NCBI GenBank assembly: GCA_963678445.1
Contig: OY782877.1
Span: 2,852,001 to 2,916,000 of the forward strand
Source: G963678445 sp963678445
GTDB lineage: Bacteria > Hydrogenedentota > Hydrogenedentia > Hydrogenedentales > G963678445
DNA length: 64,000 nucleotides
Direction: 5' to 3'
The translations under genes and the position numbers were made by a program. Shown here in pieces: positions 1 to 7,651 of this stretch. The stretch's first letter is position 1, and each line of letters starts with the position of its first letter. The notes under the pieces are model-generated. The model was not told the DNA's origin. It saw only the letters and a list, made by a program, of their open reading frames with translations, and ran no database searches.

Positions 1-258
1 TATCCAATAATCCGTTTCATTTGCCTCCTTTAGGGCAATGGCCATTTTATGTGTGAAATCGGCCTTGCTTTCTGCCTGCTCAGCTTCACGCACCAACGCC
101 CCAATAGCAGTACCAGAACGTAAAAGCTGCTTGCTCAGAACATACTCATGCTTTTCAGCGTTTAGATATTTGCACACCTTTACCATACGAAGCGCAAAAG
201 CAAATGATTTATCCCTAACAATACTCGCCCGTTTTGGAGAACCATTAGAATTATCCAC
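1..258 (-). CDS. Four-helix-bundle protein (S23 / 23S rRNA intervening-sequence type), partial
   Basis: Reading the minus strand just after the Mod stop gives an open frame of 86 codons that runs off the left edge. It starts at a GTG (258-256) preceded by GGAG at a plausible distance. The text contains SFAFALRMVKVCKYL, LSKQLLRSGTAIGALVREA and ADFTHKMAIALKEANET, the hallmark pattern of the S23 four-helix-bundle family (TIGR02436-like: a Q-L-xx-S-x-S/G-I-xx-N/L-x-x-E-A motif, then F-xx-K-xx-I-A-x-K-E). The last part of the protein (usually about 120 residues in all) is outside the window. Members are small helical oligomers of unclear role; Avd of diversity-generating retroelements has a related fold. 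It lies 15 bases downstream of mod, so it is probably co-transcribed with it. The role in the restriction locus is unknown. Confidence 0.8.
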   Translation of the reverse strand, partial: MDNSNGSPKRASIVRDKSFAFALRMVKVCKYLNAEKHEYVLSKQLLRSGTAIGALVREAEQAESKADFTHKMAIALKEANETDYWI

Positions 259-273
259 TTTCAATTCTCCATT

Positions 274-2271
274 CTAAATTGTCTTCACATCCGTGTGCGG
301 ACTCATGAGCTTGAAGATCTGTTCGACGTTGATTCGCACGCTGTCATTCTTGAAACCAGCATCGCGAAAGACCACGCGCAACGGCTGACGTCTGGCAAGC
401 GCTTTGCAGAAATCCTCCGTAATCTCACCCGCCTTCGCAAAACAGGCCGCCAAGGCATCCCCATCCACAAAGAAGACCTCACGTCCCTCAATAGTTTCCT
501 TGGCAATCGGCAAAGTCAGATCCACGCCCCAATCCAGCAAAACCTGAAACAGCAAATCCTCTGAACTGCGATCCGCCTTGATGTTATCCGTCAAGAGATT
601 GAGCTGACTTTGCTCAACAGCATCCGGCGTGTAATACACATCCGCCATGTTCGACGAATCCACCTTGAAAACACGGAAGCCAATGTCCAAATCAGGAGCG
701 GTAGTGGCGTTTTCCTCCCTGATTTTCCTGCCAGCCCGACGGATACGCTCCTTACTGATTTCCGCAATGGTCTCATACCCCGCCTTGAACGCCTCAGATT
801 TTTCCTCACACTCTTCGGGGAGCTGCACCATGATGAATTTGCGCTTGCCGCCATCCTCCGCATTAAGCTGCATGACAGCATGCGCCGTAGTCGCGGAACC
901 AGCAAAAAAGTCTAAAATTAGCTCTCCTTCACTCCAAGGCATTATTTCAAACAACTTATTAAATAAAGCTAATGGTTTTTTGCCACTTCTAAAATCAACT
1001 CCACCTTCATGTCTGCAGTTACCAAAGTCGGCAGCTAAATCAAAGAAAGTTTCAATAGGCTTTCTTTTTTTAGCTTTTTCCGGTGCATTCAAGACTGTAT
1101 TTGGCACACCCTGATAGTATTTGCCTTTTGTTGCCCCCTCTCTTTGTGGGCCAGTAAAATATCGGTAACCTCGGTTATCATCTCCAATACCATAGACCTT
1201 ATAAAGGACACCGTATCCATCTTCATTGTATCTACCAGTCAAATAGTCTCGGAAAAACCTTCCTGAAGAATTACCATCCAGTATCGAACCAGAAGCCCAA
1301 ATTTCTTTTAGTAGTTCATTGCTGGCTTCTTTCTTAACAATCCGATATTGTTGTTTAGTAAAAATTTCGACTCTTTTTCCCAAAAGCTCTAAAGTCACCG
1401 GCTCCTGTAATTCTTCAATATCCCATATGAACTTATCATAGTTGTAATCATCTGTTTTTCTTAGAAGATTCAAAGATTCTTTGGACTTTGCGTAGACCAA
1501 AACGTTTTCAACTACCTTTTGGTAAAGCATATCCTCAACAAGGGTTTTACCTTCATATCGTACTTTGATCGTATATATGAATAGTGCGTTTTCTTCTCCA
1601 AAAATTTCATTACAGACTGTTCGCAGGTTAGACACTTCATTATCATCAATGCTGATAAAAATAACCCCATCATCCTTCAGTAAATTTCTGGCAAGCTTTA
1701 AGCGGGGATACATCATGCTGAGCCAGTCGGAGTGGAAGCGTCCATTTGCAGTTGTATTTTGCTTTAGTTCTCCCTCGTCAACTAATTTGTTGCCCTCTCC
1801 ATCTCGGAGTTCCTCAGCTAGCTCATTATTCTGGCGAGTTGTCCTAAAATCATCTGCATAGATAAAGTCTTTACCGGTGTTGTAGGGCGGGTCGATGTAG
1901 ATCATCTTGACCTTGCCGAGGTAGGTTTCCTGGAGAAGTTTCAGGGCGTCCAGATTGTCGCCTTCGATAAAGAGGTTTTCGGTGGTGTCGAAATCTACGC
2001 TTTCTTCGCGGCAGGGACGGAGTGCTTTGGCGATAGGGGCGTTGGCGGTCAGCAGGGCTTCGCGTTTTCCGGGCCAGTTGAGGTGGTAACGTTCCTGGGG
2101 GCCTTCTACGATATGGGGGGATAGCTCTTGTCTGAGGAGGTCAAAGTCGATGGATTTTTTAAGGAGGCCGTTTTCGTCCCGGGATTCTGTGACGCAGTTG
2201 GGGAAAAGCGCCGCGAGTTTGGCGATGTTTTCCTGGGTGATATTGGGGCTGTGCATATTTAGTTTATTCAT
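274..2271 (-). CDS. mod: Type III restriction-modification system, Mod (DNA methyltransferase) subunit
   Basis: 665 residues, the normal length for a Type III Mod. It methylates adenine-N6 from S-adenosylmethionine and supplies target recognition for the Res helicase/nuclease. The beta-class order of motifs is visible: FIEGDN near residue 101, catalytic motif IV DPPYNTG at 127-133, and AdoMet-binding motif I ILDFFAGSATTAHAV near 452-466. Between them, residues about 220-430 form the variable target-recognition region. The ATG at 2271 has AAGGGA about nine bases upstream. The central 0.9-1.85 kb of the gene is visibly AT-richer than both ends, suggesting recombinational exchange of the recognition domain. 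The res gene is not in the window; it would be expected beyond the left edge after the four-helix-bundle gene. Confidence 0.93.
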   Translation of the reverse strand: MNKLNMHSPNITQENIAKLAALFPNCVTESRDENGLLKKSIDFDLLRQELSPHIVEGPQERYHLNWPGKREALLTANAPIAKALRPCREESVDFDTTENLFIEGDNLDALKLLQETYLGKVKMIYIDPPYNTGKDFIYADDFRTTRQNNELAEELRDGEGNKLVDEGELKQNTTANGRFHSDWLSMMYPRLKLARNLLKDDGVIFISIDDNEVSNLRTVCNEIFGEENALFIYTIKVRYEGKTLVEDMLYQKVVENVLVYAKSKESLNLLRKTDDYNYDKFIWDIEELQEPVTLELLGKRVEIFTKQQYRIVKKEASNELLKEIWASGSILDGNSSGRFFRDYLTGRYNEDGYGVLYKVYGIGDDNRGYRYFTGPQREGATKGKYYQGVPNTVLNAPEKAKKRKPIETFFDLAADFGNCRHEGGVDFRSGKKPLALFNKLFEIMPWSEGELILDFFAGSATTAHAVMQLNAEDGGKRKFIMVQLPEECEEKSEAFKAGYETIAEISKERIRRAGRKIREENATTAPDLDIGFRVFKVDSSNMADVYYTPDAVEQSQLNLLTDNIKADRSSEDLLFQVLLDWGVDLTLPIAKETIEGREVFFVDGDALAACFAKAGEITEDFCKALARRQPLRVVFRDAGFKNDSVRINVEQIFKLMSPHTDVKTI

Positions 2272-2503
2272 CGATGTATTCCCTTAACGAAGCCAGGCAT
2301 TTCCGTGCAATCAAGCCAGCGCGAGCCAGCGTCACGGGCGGTGTAGATGATTGTTAGTGCCTTTTGGGTCAAACAATTCTACGGTTCTTATTTTAGATTT
2401 CGAAGTTCTGAGGTATTAAATCTGGACTGTGGACAGGCAGAAGAATCCTACATATATTCTATATAGGATAGGGGATTCTGGATGCGAAATCACATTTTTC
2501 AAC

Positions 2504-4378
2504 TCAGGGGGTGGCGGGATGCTCTTTGAGCAAGTCCTGGCCGGCGCTGTTGGTGATGAGGAATACGTAGCGGCTGCCGACTTGTTGTTCGTCGAGGAGG
2601 ATGTACTGGTGGAGTTCGTCGTGCAGGGCAAGTAGCCAGCGCCAGTCTTCTTCTTGTACGAAGAGGAAGGTGGGTTTGGCGGAAGTTAGGTCGGTGGTGA
2701 TAGGGGCGCTGGCGTCGTAGAGGGCTTTTTCGAAGGCGCGGTAGGTGGTTTCGTCGAGGGCTTCTTTCTGGAAGGCGTTGTGTGCGGCCTGGGTGAGGGT
2801 GCTGCGTTCTTGTGGGGTGGGGGCGTCCCAGGTGGCGATGGGGATGTCTTCGGTGGCCTTTTCGAGCATGCGGCGCAGTTTTTTCTGGTGTTTGGCCTGT
2901 TCGCGCAGGGGTAGTTCGCGCATGGCGTCGATTTGGAGCAGGTCGGTGAGGATGGGGGTGTGAAAGCGTTTGGCGTAGAAGACGTATTCTTCGCGGGAAA
3001 AGCCGACGGAGTAGAGTGGGAAGTCCTGGTCGGCCTGGGCAAGGGTGCGTACGGGGGTGCAGAAGTCGCGCACGGATTTAAATTGGTTGACGAAGGGCAG
3101 GATGATGCCTGCGGTGCTGAGGAGCAGCAGGGTCATGTGGATGGCGATGCGGGTGTGCAGGGTTTTTCCCTGGTGTTTGCGGGTGCTGAGGAAGGTGTCG
3201 GCGGCGCATAGCAGGGGCAGCAGGCTGAAAAGGAGCAGGGAGGGATGCCACAGGTCTTTGTATTCGGTGAAGAGCAAAATGGCGGGAGCGAGGGCGATCA
3301 GCAGTAGCAGTATAAGCCAGATATGGCTGGTACGTTTGCGCCAGGTGGCGTGGTCGGTGTCGACGAGTTCGAGGATGCTGCGTGCGAAGAAGATGGCGAA
3401 TACGGGGAATAGGGGCAGCAGGTAAATGGCGCGTTTGCCGATGGCGATGGAGAAGAAAAGGAAGGCGGGCACGGTCCAGCAGAGCAGGAAGCGCATTTCT
3501 TTGCCTTCTTTACGGTTACGCCAAGTCCAGTAGGCCGTCCAGGGCAGGAACAGGACCCAGGGGAACCAGTCGACAGGGGTTTTCTGGAGGTAGAACCAGG
3601 GCCAGTTGGCGTGGGAGACGCCGAGGAGGAAGCGGCCAATGGTTTGGCGGAAGAGGTTGGAGGCGATGGCGTCCTGGGTGGTGGATTGCATGGCGGTGGC
3701 GACGCTCATGCGGGCGGGAATGAGCCAGAGGGCGAAAAGGAGGATGACGGCGCTCATGCCGATGATGAGGTGGAGCAAGGCTTTGCGTTCGCCGCCAAAG
3801 ACGGAGTAGCTGAGTACGAGCAGGCCGGGAAAAACGAGCACGCCGGGGCCTTTGGCATAGAGGGCGGCGGTGCAGGCGAGGTAGAAGGCGACGAGCCAGC
3901 CGATGCGGCGTGCTTCGCACCAGCGCCAGTAGCTGTAGAGTGCGGTGGTGAGGCATGCAGCGAGCAGCATGTCGATTTGGCCGAAACGCGCCTGCCACCA
4001 GAAGCGTTGGCCGGTCATGAGGATGAGGGCGGCCCAGAAAGCGGTGCGGGTGTCGAAGAGGCGGCGTGCCAGCAGGAAGGTGAGGAGTACTGTCAGGATA
4101 CCGCAGAGTGCCGAGGGGAAGCGGGCGGACAATTCGGTGACGTCTCCGAAGGGGAGCGAGGCGGCAATGATGGCCCAGGGCAGCAGGGGCGGCTTTTCCT
4201 TGTACGGTTCGCCATTGACATGCGGTGCGAGATAGTCGCCGGTAACGTGCATTTCCCGTGCGACTTCAGCGAAACGAGGTTCATCGGGTGGCCACAGGTC
4301 GTAGCCGCTGATATTGAATAAAAAAAGCAAAGCCGCCAGGGCGACCAATACGCCAAGATACCAGGAAGCGTTTTTCAC
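2504..4378 (-). CDS. ArnT/PMT-like membrane glycosyltransferase (GT-C fold)
   Basis: Product of about 624 residues with an N-terminal membrane segment and many further hydrophobic helices. After the first helix comes DLWPPDEPRFAEVAREM, the D-E-x-R/F loop typical of the first periplasmic loop of ArnT/PMT-family enzymes, whose acidic residues bind the catalytic metal or polyprenyl-phosphate donor. EKPPLLPWAI (E-K-P-P-L) a little further on is also a family signature. Such enzymes move a sugar from a lipid-phosphate carrier to lipid A, protein or glycan outside the inner membrane. The C-terminal 200 residues form a soluble domain. I prefer the GTG at 4378 (AGGA seven bases upstream); an in-frame ATG at 4417 has no ribosome site. 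Acceptor and donor cannot be named from sequence. Confidence 0.85.
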   Translation of the reverse strand: MKNASWYLGVLVALAALLFLFNISGYDLWPPDEPRFAEVAREMHVTGDYLAPHVNGEPYKEKPPLLPWAIIAASLPFGDVTELSARFPSALCGILTVLLTFLLARRLFDTRTAFWAALILMTGQRFWWQARFGQIDMLLAACLTTALYSYWRWCEARRIGWLVAFYLACTAALYAKGPGVLVFPGLLVLSYSVFGGERKALLHLIIGMSAVILLFALWLIPARMSVATAMQSTTQDAIASNLFRQTIGRFLLGVSHANWPWFYLQKTPVDWFPWVLFLPWTAYWTWRNRKEGKEMRFLLCWTVPAFLFFSIAIGKRAIYLLPLFPVFAIFFARSILELVDTDHATWRKRTSHIWLILLLLIALAPAILLFTEYKDLWHPSLLLFSLLPLLCAADTFLSTRKHQGKTLHTRIAIHMTLLLLSTAGIILPFVNQFKSVRDFCTPVRTLAQADQDFPLYSVGFSREEYVFYAKRFHTPILTDLLQIDAMRELPLREQAKHQKKLRRMLEKATEDIPIATWDAPTPQERSTLTQAAHNAFQKEALDETTYRAFEKALYDASAPITTDLTSAKPTFLFVQEEDWRWLLALHDELHQYILLDEQQVGSRYVFLITNSAGQDLLKEHPATP

Positions 4379-4697
4379 CTTTAAATCCTTTCGTTGCCGT
4401 GCATCTGCCTGCAGCATGGTTGCACGTAAATTTAAGGCATGATAGCGTTGTTCAGGGGGGAAATCCAGATTTTATCAGCGGTTTTGGACTATCTTGGCGT
4501 CCCTGTATCAAAAAAGAAACAGGTGCTGTGGGTAGGTACGGGAAGGACCATACGTATTGCCTGTGGCGCTGGCCACTTGCTTGCGGTCGTTGGATGCGTT
4601 CAGTGCATGGTACGCCAAAAGCTATCCTAGAAAACGAAGTTTTGCGGCAGTCAGGAACGGGAAGTACCATACCTCCTGGCTGGGGGCCCTGTCCCCC
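4379..4697. repeat. Intergenic region with a copy of the dispersed GGACC element
   Basis: No convincing gene. Positions 4543-4598 read AAGGACCATACGTATTGC, then TGTGGCGCTGGCCACTTGC, then GCGGTCGTTGGATGCG. This is one of the best copies of an element that recurs in other intergenic regions here (22304-22360, 30445-30481, 49938-49969, 56351-56390, 62834-62888, partial at 15297-15327 and 20768-20809). A second partial copy begins near 4656 (GGAAGTACCATACCTCC). Each has small internal palindromes. The region separates the NAD kinase stop from the glycosyltransferase start. Confidence 0.75.
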
Positions 4698-5474
4698 CTA
4701 GAAAGGTTCGTCGAGACGAGTGACAGGCGCGCAGGTGAGCAGGAGGGCGTCTTGGGGATATTTTCGGATGATAAGCGTGTCACCGGTGTCGAGATCGAAA
4801 TAGTCGCGGGACGAGTCGAAGGCCAATACAGCGGGTCCACGCGTGATTTCCACCCGGGTGACAATATCGTCACTCTGTACGATATGGTTGGTGTGTTCGT
4901 TGGTGTATTTGAAAGCAACGCCGATGCCGTGGGTGAATACGCCGCGGGTAATCTGGTTATAGTAGGCGGTGCTGCCAAAGGGCGTGGACACGACGAAGCC
5001 GTCGCCAAGGATTTCCAACCCGTTTTCATAGGGGATATCGTCGAACCAGAGGCGAAAACGGACGGCGCTGTTGATATAACCCATGTGCACGCTGAATTCG
5101 TTGAGTGCCATAACGAGGCAATCCGGTTCAGGGTTGTCGTAGTGATAGATAGCGCACTCCAGTTTGGTGTAGTTATTACACACCAGGGCATGCTGCGCCA
5201 GGCGTTCGATAACTTCCTTGGCGGGGTGGGGGATGCAGCGGTGCCCACGTTGACTGTTGAGCACGGGTACTTTAGGCAAACCTGGCCAGCGCAATTCGGC
5301 ATCGAGCAGCGTGCCGTCTCCACCATAACAGACGATGATTTCCGGTTCCTTATCCACAAGCGTCAGCGAGGCGTGTTTTTTAATTTCCGGTAAAAGTCGA
5401 TCCGCCTGCGCGCCAAAGAGTTGTATGCGCAACGGGCAGGCCGTCTGTTTGCGATTGGGGAAAAAATAACGCAT
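4698..5474 (-). CDS. nadK: NAD kinase (ATP-NAD kinase family)
   Basis: Makes NADP from NAD and ATP (or polyphosphate) in the cytoplasm. Seen: the phosphate-binding CYGGDGTLLDAE loop (GGDG signature with the catalytic Asp), the ALNEF segment corresponding to the NE/ND motif, and GDGFVVSTPFGSTAY, matching the family GDGxxVSTPxGSTAY block. The residues after it (NQITRGVFTHG) depart from the usual AGGPI stretch, so this is a divergent member. Length from the ATG at 5474 is 258 residues, slightly short but normal for bacterial enzymes. A longer form from a GTG at 5579 is possible, but its 35 extra residues precede the first beta strand of the fold and the codons look AT-rich and non-coding. Confidence 0.85.
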   Translation of the reverse strand: MRYFFPNRKQTACPLRIQLFGAQADRLLPEIKKHASLTLVDKEPEIIVCYGGDGTLLDAELRWPGLPKVPVLNSQRGHRCIPHPAKEVIERLAQHALVCNNYTKLECAIYHYDNPEPDCLVMALNEFSVHMGYINSAVRFRLWFDDIPYENGLEILGDGFVVSTPFGSTAYYNQITRGVFTHGIGVAFKYTNEHTNHIVQSDDIVTRVEITRGPAVLAFDSSRDYFDLDTGDTLIIRKYPQDALLLTCAPVTRLDEPF

Positions 5475-5672
5475 GGCGATGAGATCCTGTTGGTTAACGC
5501 CGGAATAGTCTTTCCATTCTATAGAGGAAGTATGCGTAAAAACGAATTTTTTATTCTTGCCAATCTCAGCTTGTCTCACTGACCCTTACAAAGGGAGTCG
5601 GGTAATTTACAGAAATGAATGCCAGTCTGTAGAGCGTATTATAACATGTGTATCTTGCCGGGGCTATGCGGT

Positions 5673-6650
5673 ATGATGCAGCGCATGGGTAGGAATCGTA
5701 TAGTAGCGACGATTGGATTACTGTTGTTGTGCGCAACAGCAATGGGTGCGGAATGCGTCTCGGCTCCCTTTCGGGTGGTGCATCATCCGAAAGATGTGAC
5801 ATGTGCGCAGCGTTCGCTTGATGTGCTTACGGCGGCCTTGGCGGAGTTCGGGGGGCGTTTGCCTGCAGGTGAAGATGCGATCGAGGTGCGCATCGCGCAT
5901 ACGATGACGGAGTTTTTGCAGCAGGCAGGGCATTTTTCAATGCTGGCGGTGGCGGGTGTGGCGCGACCAGAGGAAAGTGTGATTGTGGTGAAAGCGCCGC
6001 ATCTGCGCAAGTTGAACGAGGATTATGCGGGCACGTTACGACACGAGTTGGTGCATATACTGCTGTATCGTAATACGGAAACGCATCGAAATTTGCCCCG
6101 GTGGCTGAATGAAGGAATCGCCATGATGCTGGCCAATGAGCATCGTTGGAACAGTATGTTCAGAGTGGCGCGCATGTTTTTTCAGAACCGGATTATTGAC
6201 TACCAAAATCTGGACAACGCATTTTTGGCTCCAGGCAATGAAATGGCCTTTGGCGATGCCTATGCGCAGGCACTGTCGATGACGCGCTATTTGTATGATT
6301 CGTTGGGGGAAGAGCGGTTCTGGGAAGTGATTCGGGGGTGTCGTTTCCATTCCTTTTCCAAAGCGTTACTCCTGTACGGCGGTGTAGAACTAACGGACTA
6401 CTGGAACCTGTACCACCATTCCCTGTGGCGCATTGCATTGATCGCTATGTTGAGCTCCGGTACCTTGTTCACACCAGGAGCCTTGCTGCTCATACTGGCC
6501 TATTGGCGCAAACGGCGCAGTAACAAACGAATTCTGCAGCGTTGGGCGTTGGAGGAGGCAGCGGGACGAGAAACGGCCTATTTTTCATGGGACGATGTGG
6601 TGGAGGACCCGGAGGCGTGGAAAGGGGATGGATATGACCCTGAGGAATAG
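5673..6650 (+). CDS. Membrane-anchored gluzincin-type peptidase (peptidase MA-like)
   Basis: About 325 residues. An N-terminal signal sequence (positively charged start, then a hydrophobic stretch ending ATAMGAE) puts the body outside the cytoplasm. RHELVHILL gives the zinc motif HExxH at residues 124-128, and WLNEGIA supplies the third ligand Glu147 eighteen residues further on, as in gluzincins of the M1/MA-like group. Near residue 250-275 is a membrane helix (LIAMLSSGTLFTPGALLLILAYW region, split here), followed by a basic RKRRSNKR stretch and a short acidic cytoplasmic tail. Three in-frame ATGs occur at 5673, 5676 and 5685; I chose the first. Substrate unknown. It is followed closely by the Gfo/Idh/MocA gene and is divergent from nadK. 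Confidence 0.8.
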   Translation: MMQRMGRNRIVATIGLLLLCATAMGAECVSAPFRVVHHPKDVTCAQRSLDVLTAALAEFGGRLPAGEDAIEVRIAHTMTEFLQQAGHFSMLAVAGVARPEESVIVVKAPHLRKLNEDYAGTLRHELVHILLYRNTETHRNLPRWLNEGIAMMLANEHRWNSMFRVARMFFQNRIIDYQNLDNAFLAPGNEMAFGDAYAQALSMTRYLYDSLGEERFWEVIRGCRFHSFSKALLLYGGVELTDYWNLYHHSLWRIALIAMLSSGTLFTPGALLLILAYWRKRRSNKRILQRWALEEAAGRETAYFSWDDVVEDPEAWKGDGYDPEE

Positions 6651-6678
6651 CAGAAAAAGTTTTAGAGAGGGTGTCAAT

Positions 6679-7644
6679 ATGGGTGCACGCGTTGCCCTGA
6701 TAGGGGCGAGTGGTATTGGTAAACATCATGCCCGTTGGTGGACCCTGGAAGGGGCGGAGGTTTGCGCCTTTGCAGGTTCGACGGAGCGCTCGGTGGCGGC
6801 AACGCGTGAAATGTTAGCGACACATATCGCTTTTTCAGGACGGGGTTATACGGATGTGCAGCAGATGCTGGAAGAAGAGCAACCGGACTATGTCGATGTA
6901 TGTTCGCCGACGCCGTGTCACGCCCTCCATGTGCGTACAGCGCTAACAGCAGGATGTCATGTCTTTTGCGAAAAGCCGTTTGTGTATTCCCCAAGTCTAC
7001 CCAAGGATGAGCTATTGGCAGAAGCGAAAGCACTGCTGGCACTGGCCCAATCACAGGGCTGTCGTTTAAACGTGTGCACGCAATATACCTTGGCAGCGCA
7101 GCATTTTTCACAATGGTGGCGTACGCGATATGGCGATATGCCCATCCGTTTTTGTCGCGGCCATCTGGAAGCGCCTGCACGGGGACGGGGGCCGGATGCA
7201 TTGCGTATCTGGATAGATTTATCCCCGCATCTATTGAGCGTGATCCAGCAGCTTTATCCCCATGGAACACCGCTGTGGGATACGTTGGCAGTAAATTTTG
7301 CAGGCTACGAAGCCAGTGCTTCATTTGATCTTCGTACGAATGAAGGGGAGGTGGTACGGTGTGAATGTCTCACGAAAAACAGAACAACACCGCCCGGTAA
7401 TATCCGTCAATTCCAATGGAACGATACACTATTCGACGTGGAAGGGTTTCAAGACACCGCTGGCGTGTTCGCGTTACGTATCAAGGCGGAAGAGGAAACG
7501 ATGGAAACGGAGGATATGATGCGACAATTGATCCGCCAGGTGTTGGCAGGGGCAAAAACCGACGAAAAGATAATCCTGGATAATTTGGCGTGGATGCTTG
7601 AGATTGCGACACGCGCAAATATTTGTCAAAGCAGAAAAGGGTGA
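6679..7644 (+). CDS. Gfo/Idh/MocA-family NAD(P)-dependent oxidoreductase
   Basis: 321 residues from an ATG with GAGAGG eight to nine bases upstream. The N-terminal Rossmann fold shows VALIGASGIGKHHARWW (G-x-G-x-x-G type dinucleotide loop), followed by YVDVCSPTPCHALHV and the diagnostic CEKPF (residues about 97-101), whose Lys is the usual catalytic or cofactor-binding residue. The C-terminal half fits the alpha/beta substrate-binding domain. These enzymes oxidise or reduce sugars, inositols or related polyols. The next gene, starting 7 bases after the stop, is a sodium:solute symporter, which fits uptake of the substrate followed by its oxidation, but the substrate is not evident. Confidence 0.88.
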   Translation: MGARVALIGASGIGKHHARWWTLEGAEVCAFAGSTERSVAATREMLATHIAFSGRGYTDVQQMLEEEQPDYVDVCSPTPCHALHVRTALTAGCHVFCEKPFVYSPSLPKDELLAEAKALLALAQSQGCRLNVCTQYTLAAQHFSQWWRTRYGDMPIRFCRGHLEAPARGRGPDALRIWIDLSPHLLSVIQQLYPHGTPLWDTLAVNFAGYEASASFDLRTNEGEVVRCECLTKNRTTPPGNIRQFQWNDTLFDVEGFQDTAGVFALRIKAEEETMETEDMMRQLIRQVLAGAKTDEKIILDNLAWMLEIATRANICQSRKG

Positions 7645-7651
7645 ATGTAGT

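Noticed and set aside
2400..2500. Palindrome-like CCTACATATATTCTATATAGG upstream of mod
   Set aside because: Imperfect and AT-driven; no adjacent -35/-10 pair with acceptable spacing, so I do not call an operator.
3611..4321. Plus-strand frame of 236 codons opposite the ArnT-like gene
   Set aside because: Glu/Gly/Ala-rich without any domain; it mirrors the helix-rich glycosyltransferase.
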